From Bacteroidota bacterium (GTDB taxonomy: Bacteria; Bacteroidota; Bacteroidia; Bacteroidales; UBA12481), in NCBI GenBank assembly GCA_018669475.1, contig JABHCC010000023.1, positions 62,001-126,000 of the forward strand: a stretch of DNA of 64,000 bases, written 5' to 3'. The notes beneath the pieces are model-generated. The model was given only the letters and a program-made list of their open reading frames with translations, searched no databases and was not told the origin of the DNA. This document shows, one piece after another, positions 39,101 through 45,521 of the stretch. The position numbers were made by a program, and so were the translations under genes. Within the stretch, counting starts at the first letter, position 1. The number at the start of each line of letters is the position of its first letter.

Positions 39101-39807
39101 GAAAATTGATTAAAATCTCCTTCGATGAAAGTTGAATGATTAGTAGCATAAACCTCATTAATTATAACAGTTTTTGGAAAGCGTTCTGAAGCTGACAAGG
39201 CCATGTCAAATCCCAAATCAGTACTGGCTGGATCTGCCTGATGTATCTCAACTGCCAGAGTGTTTTCACCTTCAATTAAATCTGCAGCACTTAATGAGTA
39301 GCTATAATATCTACTTTCATCTTCACCACCAGTAGAAGTTAATGCAAGGACATCAAATCCCGTCTTTTCTGGCATATTAGAGAGCAGGATCTTCTGCTCG
39401 TTCAAATAAACTACGGCGCCATCATCTCTGAGTAGCTCTATTTCTATAGAATTGTATTTCTCAGGATCAGGCAAATAAAACTTTTTTCTAAAATAGTAAG
39501 TTATTGTTTTGTCTGCCGGATCGTTTCCATAGAACAATTCCGTTGAAATGTCATCCTCACCGTAGCCAAATTTCCCTGCTCCATATTCCCATTCAGAAGT
39601 GCTATAATCCTCAGTCACCCATGTGGTTCCCAAATCATGGCCCTGATCATTATAATGCCAGATTGAATGGCGATTAATTAAATCTTTTACTTCCTGCGCA
39701 GAGAGATCCATAACTGAAAAGAAACTGCATAGAATTATGATGATAATTAGAACCAGATTGATTCTAACGCAGGTCACTGAGGGTTTTAGTCCATACTTGC
39801 CCATCAT
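30190..39807 (-). CDS. Giant secreted CotH-kinase/lamin-tail/beta-helix protein with T9SS sorting domain
   Basis: A 3205-aa protein with a signal peptide ending near MDLSAQ. In order: galactose-binding-like module (about 40-210), lamin-tail domain 1 (from 212), Fn3/chitobiase-associated domain (about 365-445), CotH kinase domain (about 450-830; FINGEYMGIHN near 580, LLFDLDYG near 703), a second galactose-binding-like module (about 890-1055), lamin-tail 2 and 3 (from 1084), parallel beta-helix (about 1477-1855), lamin-tail 4 and 5 (from 1860 and 2016), second beta-helix (about 2272-2650), lamin-tail 6, 7 and 8 (from 2652, 2804 and 2959) and a T9SS type A sorting domain (from 3117, YPNPVSQ). 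CotH domains are atypical secreted kinases; the other modules suggest matrix or wall binding. The 1178-aa paralogue lies 52 bases upstream. Confidence 0.9.
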   Translation of the reverse strand: MMGKYGLKPSVTCVRINLVLIIIIILCSFFSVMDLSAQEVKDLINRHSIWHYNDQGHDLGTTWVTEDYSTSEWEYGAGKFGYGEDDISTELFYGNDPADKTITYYFRKKFYLPDPEKYNSIEIELLRDDGAVVYLNEQKILLSNMPEKTGFDVLALTSTGGEDESRYYSYSLSAADLIEGENTLAVEIHQADPASTDLGFDMALSASERFPKTVIINEVYATNHSTFIEGDFNQFSDLIELYNVSDEQQDISGYFLSDDPSETEKWRIPNNIKLGPGEFVLFYADNRDTLRHTNFQLSSNGEILGLYDWQGGIVDTLIFPKQETDISYGRNPDNINENQFFSESTVGTNNGLGVNSSDRVAKPVFSIAGGIYTSGIQLSIGNVNKSGKIYYTLNGSTPDIYSHEYNSPLSINETQVVKARIIQDGVLSSLVETNTYLINEGINLPIVSIALEDDYLYNNEIGFYIDENVKDRKEWERPATFELFEEDGSLAFIANVDIRLFGRGAINFPQKSLAIFPRETDGKNYIDYPIFPSSDLQYFESFILRSSSDDWRYTLFKDGMIQSAIENQTSLDVQALKQSILFINGEYMGIHNFREKYNESYLAKHHGIDPNGIDLLYIDNDFSPAYIEIKAGDAAAYKILLNFIEHNDLTIDSNFDFVESMIDVDNFIDYISAEVLTANKSWWHNRRVWRPKVPGGKFKWLLFDLDYGYSIVDADILKSIGDNDPVFSRLITNESFRQRFIQRLAALDQTTFEENRMIHFIDSLADRIDHQINRHLEKWGGTYPGMVVDKADWAQKVEIGRYYAKNRPQYTEQYLNNYFGLSGKISTVFSVEPAEAGELLVNGKYVTGDQFNGEMYNSVAFELEALSHPGYSFESWSSGVATSSLILIPKESDWKYHELGVDLGTIWREVSFDDTDWKNGLGPLGYDNVVETEIGFGNDPDNKPSTVYFRKTINVDNPDQFDLIRIGLLRDDGAVVYVNGTEVARSNMPSGNIVYSSLATEMTPWLDESVYFEYNFSSDYMLPGDNIIAVEIHQDRVNSPDLSFDLELIGLGQGGSSTNKLVIESSVDLNITAYFSKSSQGPILISEILYAPADDIGGNQAQFVELVNFSKKTVDVSGFTFTEGINFVFPSGTVLIPNERVIICKNSSVFQAIPGKIYQWTSGDLAYDGESIVLRALSGEIADQLTYGTSAPWPLNNLLNGSSIELIHGSKDNSLAENWAASLATGGSPLLENSRYYEGIHLNELLANPVDQGYLKNLDWFEISNTGDHSVDIAGLYFSDRYDEPMKWQIDYSAPELTILEPGEFILIVADSDPEKGALHADFKLSGKSGDLTMSLATTGFITILDYIQYEIQGDGESFGRFPDGSGEWQRYDEPSPGDINLPNSKFIIAPYQIESGDQVPIYIKVLNEDGSVDQSFEGAKSLLASNVSFSPSTILCRKGVGYVLTTIEASDDFEFTIEDLDDLCFVQVKDQIPAITLLEDYNSDLTLLSGIDYLINTDLNIGQFGSLTIERGARIKLGNEVNIISNGPVEIRGSSIRPVVFMPQNEDEPWGGLWIKEQDSESELNYAFFVSGGNDFDHQFYHTETQAVIRADQADLKLSNCYVFDNIGKAFGSEFAQIKIDNCLFATSAMGPEFRNSYSEVSNSWIMDMPDPDRILDSDDADGIYFWKEYNNSVGPSIFENCVVVNVEDDAIDMLETDVIIRNCGFYDIIDKASSIGYRSIAYYDRCLVIDCNIGISSGWWSSVIVNHTTFHKTGRPLYNQRFGGVDVYNSILTNYHDQEMHDEYSLGPAFFFCLSDEQVLPGENNLQGEAEYLNSHDDNFRLLNGSPAIDSGDPLSELDPDGTRTDMGRYPYNNGTAGDVIINEIYYNAPDNQGPDDEWEFIEIFNPTSNKINVSGYKISKAVDFVFPFDTWVDAGEYLMVVADKNAYSDLECQVFEYDDGKLSNTGEVIQFISSTGDIINQIEYSDKQPWSPLADGNGFSLELSDPQENNSQAINWRSSYEVWGTPGRLNRVPDFSKISFNEIMLKNEDFFRNDADEFSSWIEIFNGSDYAVNAGGWIIKDSKILQQDQISISDPSATLIKPGGFLLLNLDGKPDLGFSHLQLNPENTGGELELYYLESDATTMQLVSKIVYDLIPENQSYACYPDGGTKWMIYDTPTPKSSNFRSSEYLRAPRIFTKNEIFPVITVLGGEKYPYPEMINQNIALDLEQDSKQTQNIVFNKGLGISWIDPGYEQSGVLKIEEDSLHVQYDEYRPIRTRNEKLGRSETWTKEHDYHITYTILIPSTATLTIKAGTRILVSKYANFVVEGNIIIEGTQEDPVIIMPLESGENWGGIQINNLNSYSSISHCFITGGGGGSPSNIGRFQDQAIVSSYADLVLDNVYLIENEGKAVYMNNSHLEMQDCVISGLASGVELEKSSSLINHCYFVDIPGTNAGVGAGDPMAILSYGEKEGTTDEILIENSYFDDLDASGIQIENQIDAIIKHSFFEGVADVAIASLSGNLYVENSAIGTSGVGIYVYGNSKAVVDHLTFHNNNEAIRIINGNIGGNNPGVQIHNSVLSESDSDIYSEGSVSLELDFTLSTELVHVGTGNILGDPVFNDQGISDYTLLPGSPCINSGDPSSAIDDDGTITEMGAYQYLGGGQSFSSLIINEIHYSPKDAQSSEFIELYNPNSFQVELAGYKITGDVNYDFPQSQVLMPYQYLVICESKEIYAARGIQCFEWDNGSLPSSSGIVRLLSADDSEIDFVIYNNSEDWTEWPNGKGPSLELKDPFMDNSFVQNWRTSYFIGGTPGEPNETAPLEELFLNEFVARSYAFYPDENGNVSDWIELYNGSSHMLNLKDVSITRDLGTPDMHILSAADDDLLFIEPNGFMVLRADDDSDAGEYHLSFMLSGSSGEIGLYLMQNGTYSLIDEISYTEQQTDVSYGRASDGYPVWQSFASPTPGASNSDNSSAISGLYINEFMARNTSVHLNNVNQYDDWIEIYNSNDEAVDIGGLFITDRSSDLEFWQIPVSSPEITTLSAKGYLMLYPSGDPDLGVQHTNFQLAGGGEYIALSQRYLGQLSVVDDIMYPAQTNNISYGRTTDAGLPWVFFNEPTPLRSNQASSGLEKSEILNNQVRIYPNPVSQDLYIQVILENASVFNMQIMNAMGETVLVLDDGSQNYPNGNFEFVVNLKSEGFKTGIYLIRILINNQVLTKRFIMMD

Positions 39808-39859
39808 CGTTAATAAGGAATTGTAATAAAACCACTAATGGCAATAATTGTTGTCAAAT

Positions 39860-42800
39860 TTAATATTCAAGTATCATCTTCCATGCATCCCATAGATATA
39901 GTCCGACCATGCGATAAATGTAAATTCCGGGATCAAGTAATTTTCCCTGATCATCTCTTCCATCCCAATCAACAAAGTATGATCCACGCTTGAAATCCTC
40001 ATCTATAAGATTCCTGACCGGATATCCTTTCATATCAAAAATGGTTAAAACGAGGTGTTGCTCAATGGCCACGTCAAACATGATTTTTGTAGATTCATAA
40101 AAAGGATTTGGAGCATTTTGATGCAGAATAAAAGGAATATTATCCGGTATATCGACTGTATCAGGATCAGCTATGTTACTGGCTCCTGGAGTCGGATATT
40201 TTTTAAACATCACCAATTCATTGCTCCCATCCGTTTCCCTACCATATGATACATTCCTCTCGATACTGGGGAAAGTCAAAGTGTCAAGCCATTGAAACTG
40301 TCCGTCAATATCACATCCAAATCCAACTTGCTCGCCTTCACTGGTGAGTCTGAATCCAACATGATCAAAGCCTAAGACAGTTTGTTCATCAGTCCAGAAT
40401 AACCTGTACTCACCTGCACCAATCATAATTGGAACAGGATCAGCTTTGCTGATAGTATGTTTTTTTGGCTCATTAAAATCATCGGTCATATAAAAGCCAT
40501 TAATTACAACATCCTGATCACCACTATTATAAATTTCAACCCAATCTCTGAAAGCTCCGGTCTCATCTGCGTAAAAATCATAATTACGAGGCATAATTTC
40601 ATTAATGACTAAATCCGGAAGGAAATTATCATCACTAAAAACTGCCACAAGCTGTGTTTTTCCAGAATAACTCTGATTCAGTACAGGATTACTTGATTGA
40701 GTTGTTTGACCATCAGTGAATTGTACTTCAACCATCAGGTTCATATCAAAGGTAAGATCCGAACTTCCCGGAGAAACCTGATGCACCTCAACAGCCAGAA
40801 CATTCTTACCATCTCTGAATGAAAACCCATTAATCTCCTCGCTATAATAGATTTTATCGTCAGATCCTGACACACCTTCAGAAGCCAAAGTACTATATTC
40901 AACAGATCCTGGCCCCATATTCATTCTGGTCATTTCCTGACCATTCAGATAAATGACTATGCCATCATCCCTCTGAACATTGATTTCGACAGGAGCAAAC
41001 TGATTTTTATCGTTTATAGTAAATTCCTTACGAAAGTATGTGGTAATATACTTGTTCCCTTCATCTGTTCCAAAATTCATTATTGTTGAAACATAGCTAT
41101 GGCCATATCCAAAAACTCCATTTCCTGAAGACCATGCCAAATCATTATAATCAGTTTGATTCCAGGAGCTGGCTGGTCTGCTGCCTTTATCCCAGTATTT
41201 CCATTCAGATCTTTTCTTTACCAGTTCGGTTATTTCACCTGCTATAAAATCAGCAACCGTAATTTCCCAATGTGAAAAGAGATATCCTGGCTTATTTAGT
41301 GCTTGTATTTCTGGTGATTGTGGCCCCAGATCTATCCATGCTGTCTTGTCTTCCACAAAGCCAAAATTATCATAAAGAATAGATCCTGAACCCGGAGGAT
41401 CGACACTCAGCTCCAGTGCAAAACTTTCTGGTTTACTAAAGAAATCCATCATTTGCTGCAGGACATACTCTCCACGTACATTAGCTATATCACGGAAATC
41501 CTGAACATTATCCTCCCATGTTGCAAAATCCTCGATCCATGGTTGTTCAAACATACCAGATGATTCGCTGTAATATGTCCAACCATGCTCTCCGTACCAC
41601 CGTTCAATATGTCTCATCATTTCAGGCCTGATAAGGTTTTGAACACTATCAATAACATGAATCATTCTATCCCTTGAAAATGTTGTGTTCATATGATAAA
41701 CCATTGCTTTCCTGAATTGTTCAACAAATCCCTGATTATCCATCAGGCCCTGTAAAATATCAGTATTAGCATATTGCCAAGTAGGATCAACAGCATTAAG
41801 GAAAACATTTATATCGCTATCAAGGAAGCCCCAGTCAAGATCATATAATATCCATCTCCACTTACCAGAGCCATCAATCTTCTGCCAGCACTTTGTGTTT
41901 GAGCCAGGCCAGTCAAGATTTCCAACAAATATTTCAACAATGAGATAATTAATAAAGGCATTAATATCAATTCTCGAGGAGACATATTGATAGTATTCAC
42001 TAATTGACAGATCGTGATCAATAATATACCTTTCCAGAGCAACATATTCTTCATTTGTACCTGTTTTGGCATCCCAGCCACCAGCGACAAAGTCTATTTC
42101 ATTCTTTCCCAATCCAAAGTTATCCTGTATGTAATCAGGTCCGATTCGTTCGCGAATATTGTGTATTCCCCAATATTCACCATTCAGGAACATTATTGCC
42201 GGTTGATAAGCCTGCCAATCCACATCGAGGCGGTTGGCAATAATAGATTGCATCATACCGTCAGCCATCATTGTTAGTCCCCAATCATTACCCGAGCTCC
42301 TGAGTAAAACTTCTTCAAACTCATCCAGGTTTTTAGTCTCAAAAAACTTATAATTCAATTTGCCGGGTCCTAAATCACCTTTAGCTTTGAAGCGAAGAGA
42401 TTTTTGGTTTGCAGTTCTGGTTAGTCCTCCTGCAATCTCAATCCCACCATACTGACTGATTTGCTTATTCCCTTCAGCATCCCAGAATTCGCCATGAGCA
42501 ATTTTCTCCCAGTTTTGCATATAATTTCCATCGGGCCACACAAATCCTCTTCCCTCAGTATAAATCCCATAGTCAAGGTGCCATAAGTTATTTGGCTCTG
42601 TCGTAATTGAAAATACGGGCAATGAAGTAGATTCATTGATAAAATACGTATTGGTTATAATATCTGAAGGGAGATAATCCTTCTTCCAGGCCTGAAACCG
42701 AATCACAGTGGTCTTAGTTATAGTCAAAGGATTTCCAACATACAAGATGCCTGAGGGATATGGATTTGTACCATCAGTAGAATAATAAACATCCCCATCT

Positions 42801-43396
42801 TCAGGAGAAATAAAAGAGATCGATTGAGACCCAATGTAGAATCCGCTCTCAATGTTCGGGATCGGATCAACCATTTTTGCCAGACTTCCTTCACTGGGAT
42901 TAGATGATCCTGGTGTTGCATTAGCCAGGAAAATCCATTCTTCACCACCATCTCCCTTCCTTCCAAAGCTCAAATCTTCCACTTGTTCCCCAAACGACAA
43001 GGAATCAGCTATTTCACCAGATTCATCCAATAGTAAAATCATTTCTCCCGAACCACTGAGTTTAAAATTTGTATGCATTCCAAAATCAAGTCCGTCAGCC
43101 CAAATCAGAATGTGGGATTGAGGATCAATGAAAGTATTTTGCGGAAGAAACCACTTCTCAAGTTCAGTTGTATCATCTGTCAATACCCATCCGGAGAGAT
43201 CAGTCTGCTGCAGAGAAACATTATATATTTCAACCCAATCACCATATTTTGCAGAATCAGGATCAGCAATAGTGCTAGTATTTCTGGCCTGAAATTCATT
43301 GATTAACACCTGACTAAATAACATGCCCGGGAAGATGACAAGCACAATCCCAATAAAGAAAATTCTCCAAAACCTATATCCTGACACTATACTCAT
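39860..43396 (-). CDS. Secreted CotH-kinase/lamin-tail protein with FlgD-like C-terminus
   Basis: A 1178-aa protein with a signal peptide. Domains are lamin-tail (about 29-150), Fn3/chitobiase-associated (about 175-255), CotH kinase (about 265-650; FLNGEYWGIHN, ILYDLDWG near 517), a galactose-binding-like module (about 725-890) shared with the giant neighbour, lamin-tail 2 (from 930) and a FlgD/T9SS-like Ig domain (about 1089-1178; NAPNPF, FDMKGYPV, WDGRDDQG, GIYIYRM). The C-terminal domain may act as a secretion signal, as similar ones do in Bacteroidota. Both CotH genes keep the DLD metal-site motif, so activity is plausible. A -7 box lies upstream. Confidence 0.9.
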   Translation of the reverse strand: MSIVSGYRFWRIFFIGIVLVIFPGMLFSQVLINEFQARNTSTIADPDSAKYGDWVEIYNVSLQQTDLSGWVLTDDTTELEKWFLPQNTFIDPQSHILIWADGLDFGMHTNFKLSGSGEMILLLDESGEIADSLSFGEQVEDLSFGRKGDGGEEWIFLANATPGSSNPSEGSLAKMVDPIPNIESGFYIGSQSISFISPEDGDVYYSTDGTNPYPSGILYVGNPLTITKTTVIRFQAWKKDYLPSDIITNTYFINESTSLPVFSITTEPNNLWHLDYGIYTEGRGFVWPDGNYMQNWEKIAHGEFWDAEGNKQISQYGGIEIAGGLTRTANQKSLRFKAKGDLGPGKLNYKFFETKNLDEFEEVLLRSSGNDWGLTMMADGMMQSIIANRLDVDWQAYQPAIMFLNGEYWGIHNIRERIGPDYIQDNFGLGKNEIDFVAGGWDAKTGTNEEYVALERYIIDHDLSISEYYQYVSSRIDINAFINYLIVEIFVGNLDWPGSNTKCWQKIDGSGKWRWILYDLDWGFLDSDINVFLNAVDPTWQYANTDILQGLMDNQGFVEQFRKAMVYHMNTTFSRDRMIHVIDSVQNLIRPEMMRHIERWYGEHGWTYYSESSGMFEQPWIEDFATWEDNVQDFRDIANVRGEYVLQQMMDFFSKPESFALELSVDPPGSGSILYDNFGFVEDKTAWIDLGPQSPEIQALNKPGYLFSHWEITVADFIAGEITELVKKRSEWKYWDKGSRPASSWNQTDYNDLAWSSGNGVFGYGHSYVSTIMNFGTDEGNKYITTYFRKEFTINDKNQFAPVEINVQRDDGIVIYLNGQEMTRMNMGPGSVEYSTLASEGVSGSDDKIYYSEEINGFSFRDGKNVLAVEVHQVSPGSSDLTFDMNLMVEVQFTDGQTTQSSNPVLNQSYSGKTQLVAVFSDDNFLPDLVINEIMPRNYDFYADETGAFRDWVEIYNSGDQDVVINGFYMTDDFNEPKKHTISKADPVPIMIGAGEYRLFWTDEQTVLGFDHVGFRLTSEGEQVGFGCDIDGQFQWLDTLTFPSIERNVSYGRETDGSNELVMFKKYPTPGASNIADPDTVDIPDNIPFILHQNAPNPFYESTKIMFDVAIEQHLVLTIFDMKGYPVRNLIDEDFKRGSYFVDWDGRDDQGKLLDPGIYIYRMVGLYLWDAWKMILEY

Positions 43397-43427
43397 GTAT
43401 ACAGTTCTTCTTTTGTAACATATTATG

Positions 43428-43435
43428 CAAAGTTA
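43428..43435 (-). promoter_or_regulatory. Candidate -7 box of the CotH genes
   Basis: The minus strand reads TAACTTTG, an exact TAnnTTTG match about 30 bases before the 1178-aa CotH ATG. No matching -33 element was seen. If real, the CotH genes have their own start in addition to read-through from the GH16-like gene. Confidence 0.45.
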
Positions 43436-43465
43436 ATAAATATCTTTTTTGGGACTCTGCTAGTA

Positions 43466-44227
43466 TTAAATTGCCTCGTGATGAAATTTTTTGATGATAA
43501 TTTCAACTTCTTCCTCCCCAACGGGAGGGTTTCCTTTGTAGAGCCACAAATTTATCCGGATATTAACCTTCCTGGGTTTTCGCAATTTCTTCGGATAAAC
43601 CCAGAACTTAATTGGAGTGGCAACCTGGTCATTGGCCAGAACGTGTCCATGATAACTATAAAAATTTACAAAATCAGGATACCATGAGAATTGATGTGTA
43701 GTGTATGATCCTTCCTGCCGGATGGGAAACCGGTAACGATTACCCCGAATATGTGCGGGCTGCACCACATATTGAGCATTAGAGCGGTCAGCTGAATTAC
43801 CCCATGTCGAAAACTCAATATCGACTTCCCTGTTATTATCTCCCTTGTCTGACCAGGTAAACAAACCCAAAACCACTGATGGATCCAATTCATCCAACTG
43901 CCCGATAATCTGGAAATAGTACTTCCCATAAGCAAAATAATCCTTAGTTACCACTTCAGCACAAGTCCATCGATCATCTTCCCAGCGGATTTTAAGGTGG
44001 AGGTTTCCATACTCATCAACCCATACATTATCAGGGGAATTACTAAACCAATTTGGTCCCGGACCTACTCGCTCCGATCCCTTCTTAACTTTCCATTTTA
44101 TCCCAGAAAACTCGATTGTGCGATCAAATGATGTTACTTTTGAATAAGGATTACAGGCCCAAACCATAGCCATCAGACAAATAATAATCCATCTTACTGA
44201 ATGCTGAATAATCCTTGATCTAATCAC
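43466..44227 (-). CDS. GH16-like lipoprotein (concanavalin-like glucanase fold)
   Basis: A 253-aa lipoprotein with lipobox cysteine C25 (MVWAC). It has a GH16-type jelly roll with the catalytic signature EVDIEF; E134 would be the nucleophile, D136 the helper and E138 the acid/base. WSDKGDNNREVDIEF and the later HQFSWYPDFVNFYSYHG segment fit GH16 laminarinase/licheninase-like enzymes. It may trim or remodel a beta-glucan-like polymer made by the nearby synthase, though no substrate can be assigned. Its start overlaps the end of the upstream unknown gene by 8 bases, implying translational coupling. Confidence 0.82.
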   Translation of the reverse strand: MIRSRIIQHSVRWIIICLMAMVWACNPYSKVTSFDRTIEFSGIKWKVKKGSERVGPGPNWFSNSPDNVWVDEYGNLHLKIRWEDDRWTCAEVVTKDYFAYGKYYFQIIGQLDELDPSVVLGLFTWSDKGDNNREVDIEFSTWGNSADRSNAQYVVQPAHIRGNRYRFPIRQEGSYTTHQFSWYPDFVNFYSYHGHVLANDQVATPIKFWVYPKKLRKPRKVNIRINLWLYKGNPPVGEEEVEIIIKKFHHEAI

Positions 44228-45389
44228 GTTTCAGATCTTTATAATACGTTCTCATAATCTTCCTCATAAGGGGCCTGTAATATTCATAGAAGAATTTTTC
44301 TCTGCGAAGTAAATCATTATCGTAAAACATGAAGTCAAGCCATCCTGAGCCAGCAAAATAAGCCGATCTGTCCTTAATGGGATTATCACAGAAATCAGCA
44401 CCAAAATAATAATATGGTGAAGGTCCGGTCGATTCCATCAGCGCCGGAAAACGTGTTGGTATATTAAATCTACGCAATATTGAATCACCTTTGAGGTTAG
44501 GCTCAATTTGAAAACTTGAAACGATCAGGTTACTATCATTTGCCGGAAGAGATATATCAAACCAGAATGGATAGTGGATTTTCCTGGGTAAGCCATATGT
44601 TTTTCTGCCATATCTTCCAGTATAGATATATGGTATTTCCACATTCAGATGAGTGTCAATTTCCAAAATTTCGATGGTATCATCTGATCTCACAAATACG
44701 ATTCCCGCTTTTGTAAATGGCCATTTACCTCCATGCTGGGCTCTGTAATTATCGTACACCCATGCAGGGAGCTCTTCATTATCAGGATAAATCAAAGGAT
44801 CAAAATATCGCCCTATCCATTCGGTCCATTCCGTATTTATCAATTTCTCAGCTTCGTGCCTAATGTATCCTGGAGTTGGGTGATGATAGAAATTAAACTC
44901 TGTAATGAGTAATTTTTGTTGAGCTTTCATCATTTGAAGAAAATGAAGCTCTTTCTCCGTTAGCCCACCGTAAATCTCTGCAGATCTTTCTTTCCACAAT
45001 ATTGTATCTCTGTACCATTCAAACACATACATACCGTACATATCAGTAAAATAGGTCATGTCTTTTTGATAGGCAATAGAATCAATCTGATAATATGACA
45101 ATGAGTCCAGATCTGTCACAAAGAAAGATTCACCTCTTTCAATTGGAAAAAATCCCCAATAGTCATTCTCTATATTATAGAGTTTCTTATTGGGTTTTGA
45201 ATATTTATGATGCGCCAGTAGCCAGTTAAATGATCGGTGTTCGTCCCCTTTACTAAAGAGCACTGTCTTGTCCATTATGAAAATATCAATGGGCTTAACC
45301 GGTTTAATTAGCCAAATCAGGAAGCTCCATACCGGGATTAATAGTACCGCCACAACCAGCCATTTCAATAATTTGGGATAACGCCTCAT
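44220..45389 (-). CDS. Membrane-anchored protein of unknown family
   Basis: A 389-aa protein I do not recognise. It has one N-terminal membrane helix (about 8-28) with a short basic cytoplasmic end, so most of it is probably outside the cytoplasm. The body is rich in Trp, Tyr and Phe (ENDYWGFFPIERGE, FNFYHHPTPGYIRHE, SPYYYFGADFCDNP). It has a basic C-terminal tail. Aromatic richness would suit carbohydrate contact, but no catalytic motif is evident. It is the first gene of the minus-strand run that continues into the GH16-like and CotH genes and overlaps the former by 8 bases. Confidence 0.7.
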   Translation of the reverse strand: MRRYPKLLKWLVVAVLLIPVWSFLIWLIKPVKPIDIFIMDKTVLFSKGDEHRSFNWLLAHHKYSKPNKKLYNIENDYWGFFPIERGESFFVTDLDSLSYYQIDSIAYQKDMTYFTDMYGMYVFEWYRDTILWKERSAEIYGGLTEKELHFLQMMKAQQKLLITEFNFYHHPTPGYIRHEAEKLINTEWTEWIGRYFDPLIYPDNEELPAWVYDNYRAQHGGKWPFTKAGIVFVRSDDTIEILEIDTHLNVEIPYIYTGRYGRKTYGLPRKIHYPFWFDISLPANDSNLIVSSFQIEPNLKGDSILRRFNIPTRFPALMESTGPSPYYYFGADFCDNPIKDRSAYFAGSGWLDFMFYDNDLLRREKFFYEYYRPLMRKIMRTYYKDLKRD

Positions 45390-45521
45390 GATTCAAGAGT
45401 TTTAATTAATAGAGCTACAACACAACAATCCCCTCAAAAGCTAAAAATATAGCAATTTTCATGTGTTTTTTGATGGCTGTGGAATTACTTTTAAACGGTT
45501 TTATTCACACTCAAATATCCA

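Noticed and set aside
30440-43300. Repetitive stretches within the CotH genes as a CRISPR or tandem DNA repeat
   Set aside because: The repetition is at protein-domain level (lamin-tail, beta-helix) with diverged DNA, not short regularly spaced repeats.
30190-45389. The CotH region as a prophage or genomic island
   Set aside because: No integrase, transposase, flanking repeats or composition break was seen; the nearby tRNA-Arg is not followed by an attachment-site duplicate that I could find.
45390-45521. The 132-bp spacer after the dehydratase gene
   Set aside because: A/T-rich with a TATATTTTT stretch but no complete promoter, no strong hairpin with T-run, and no match to the leader repeat.
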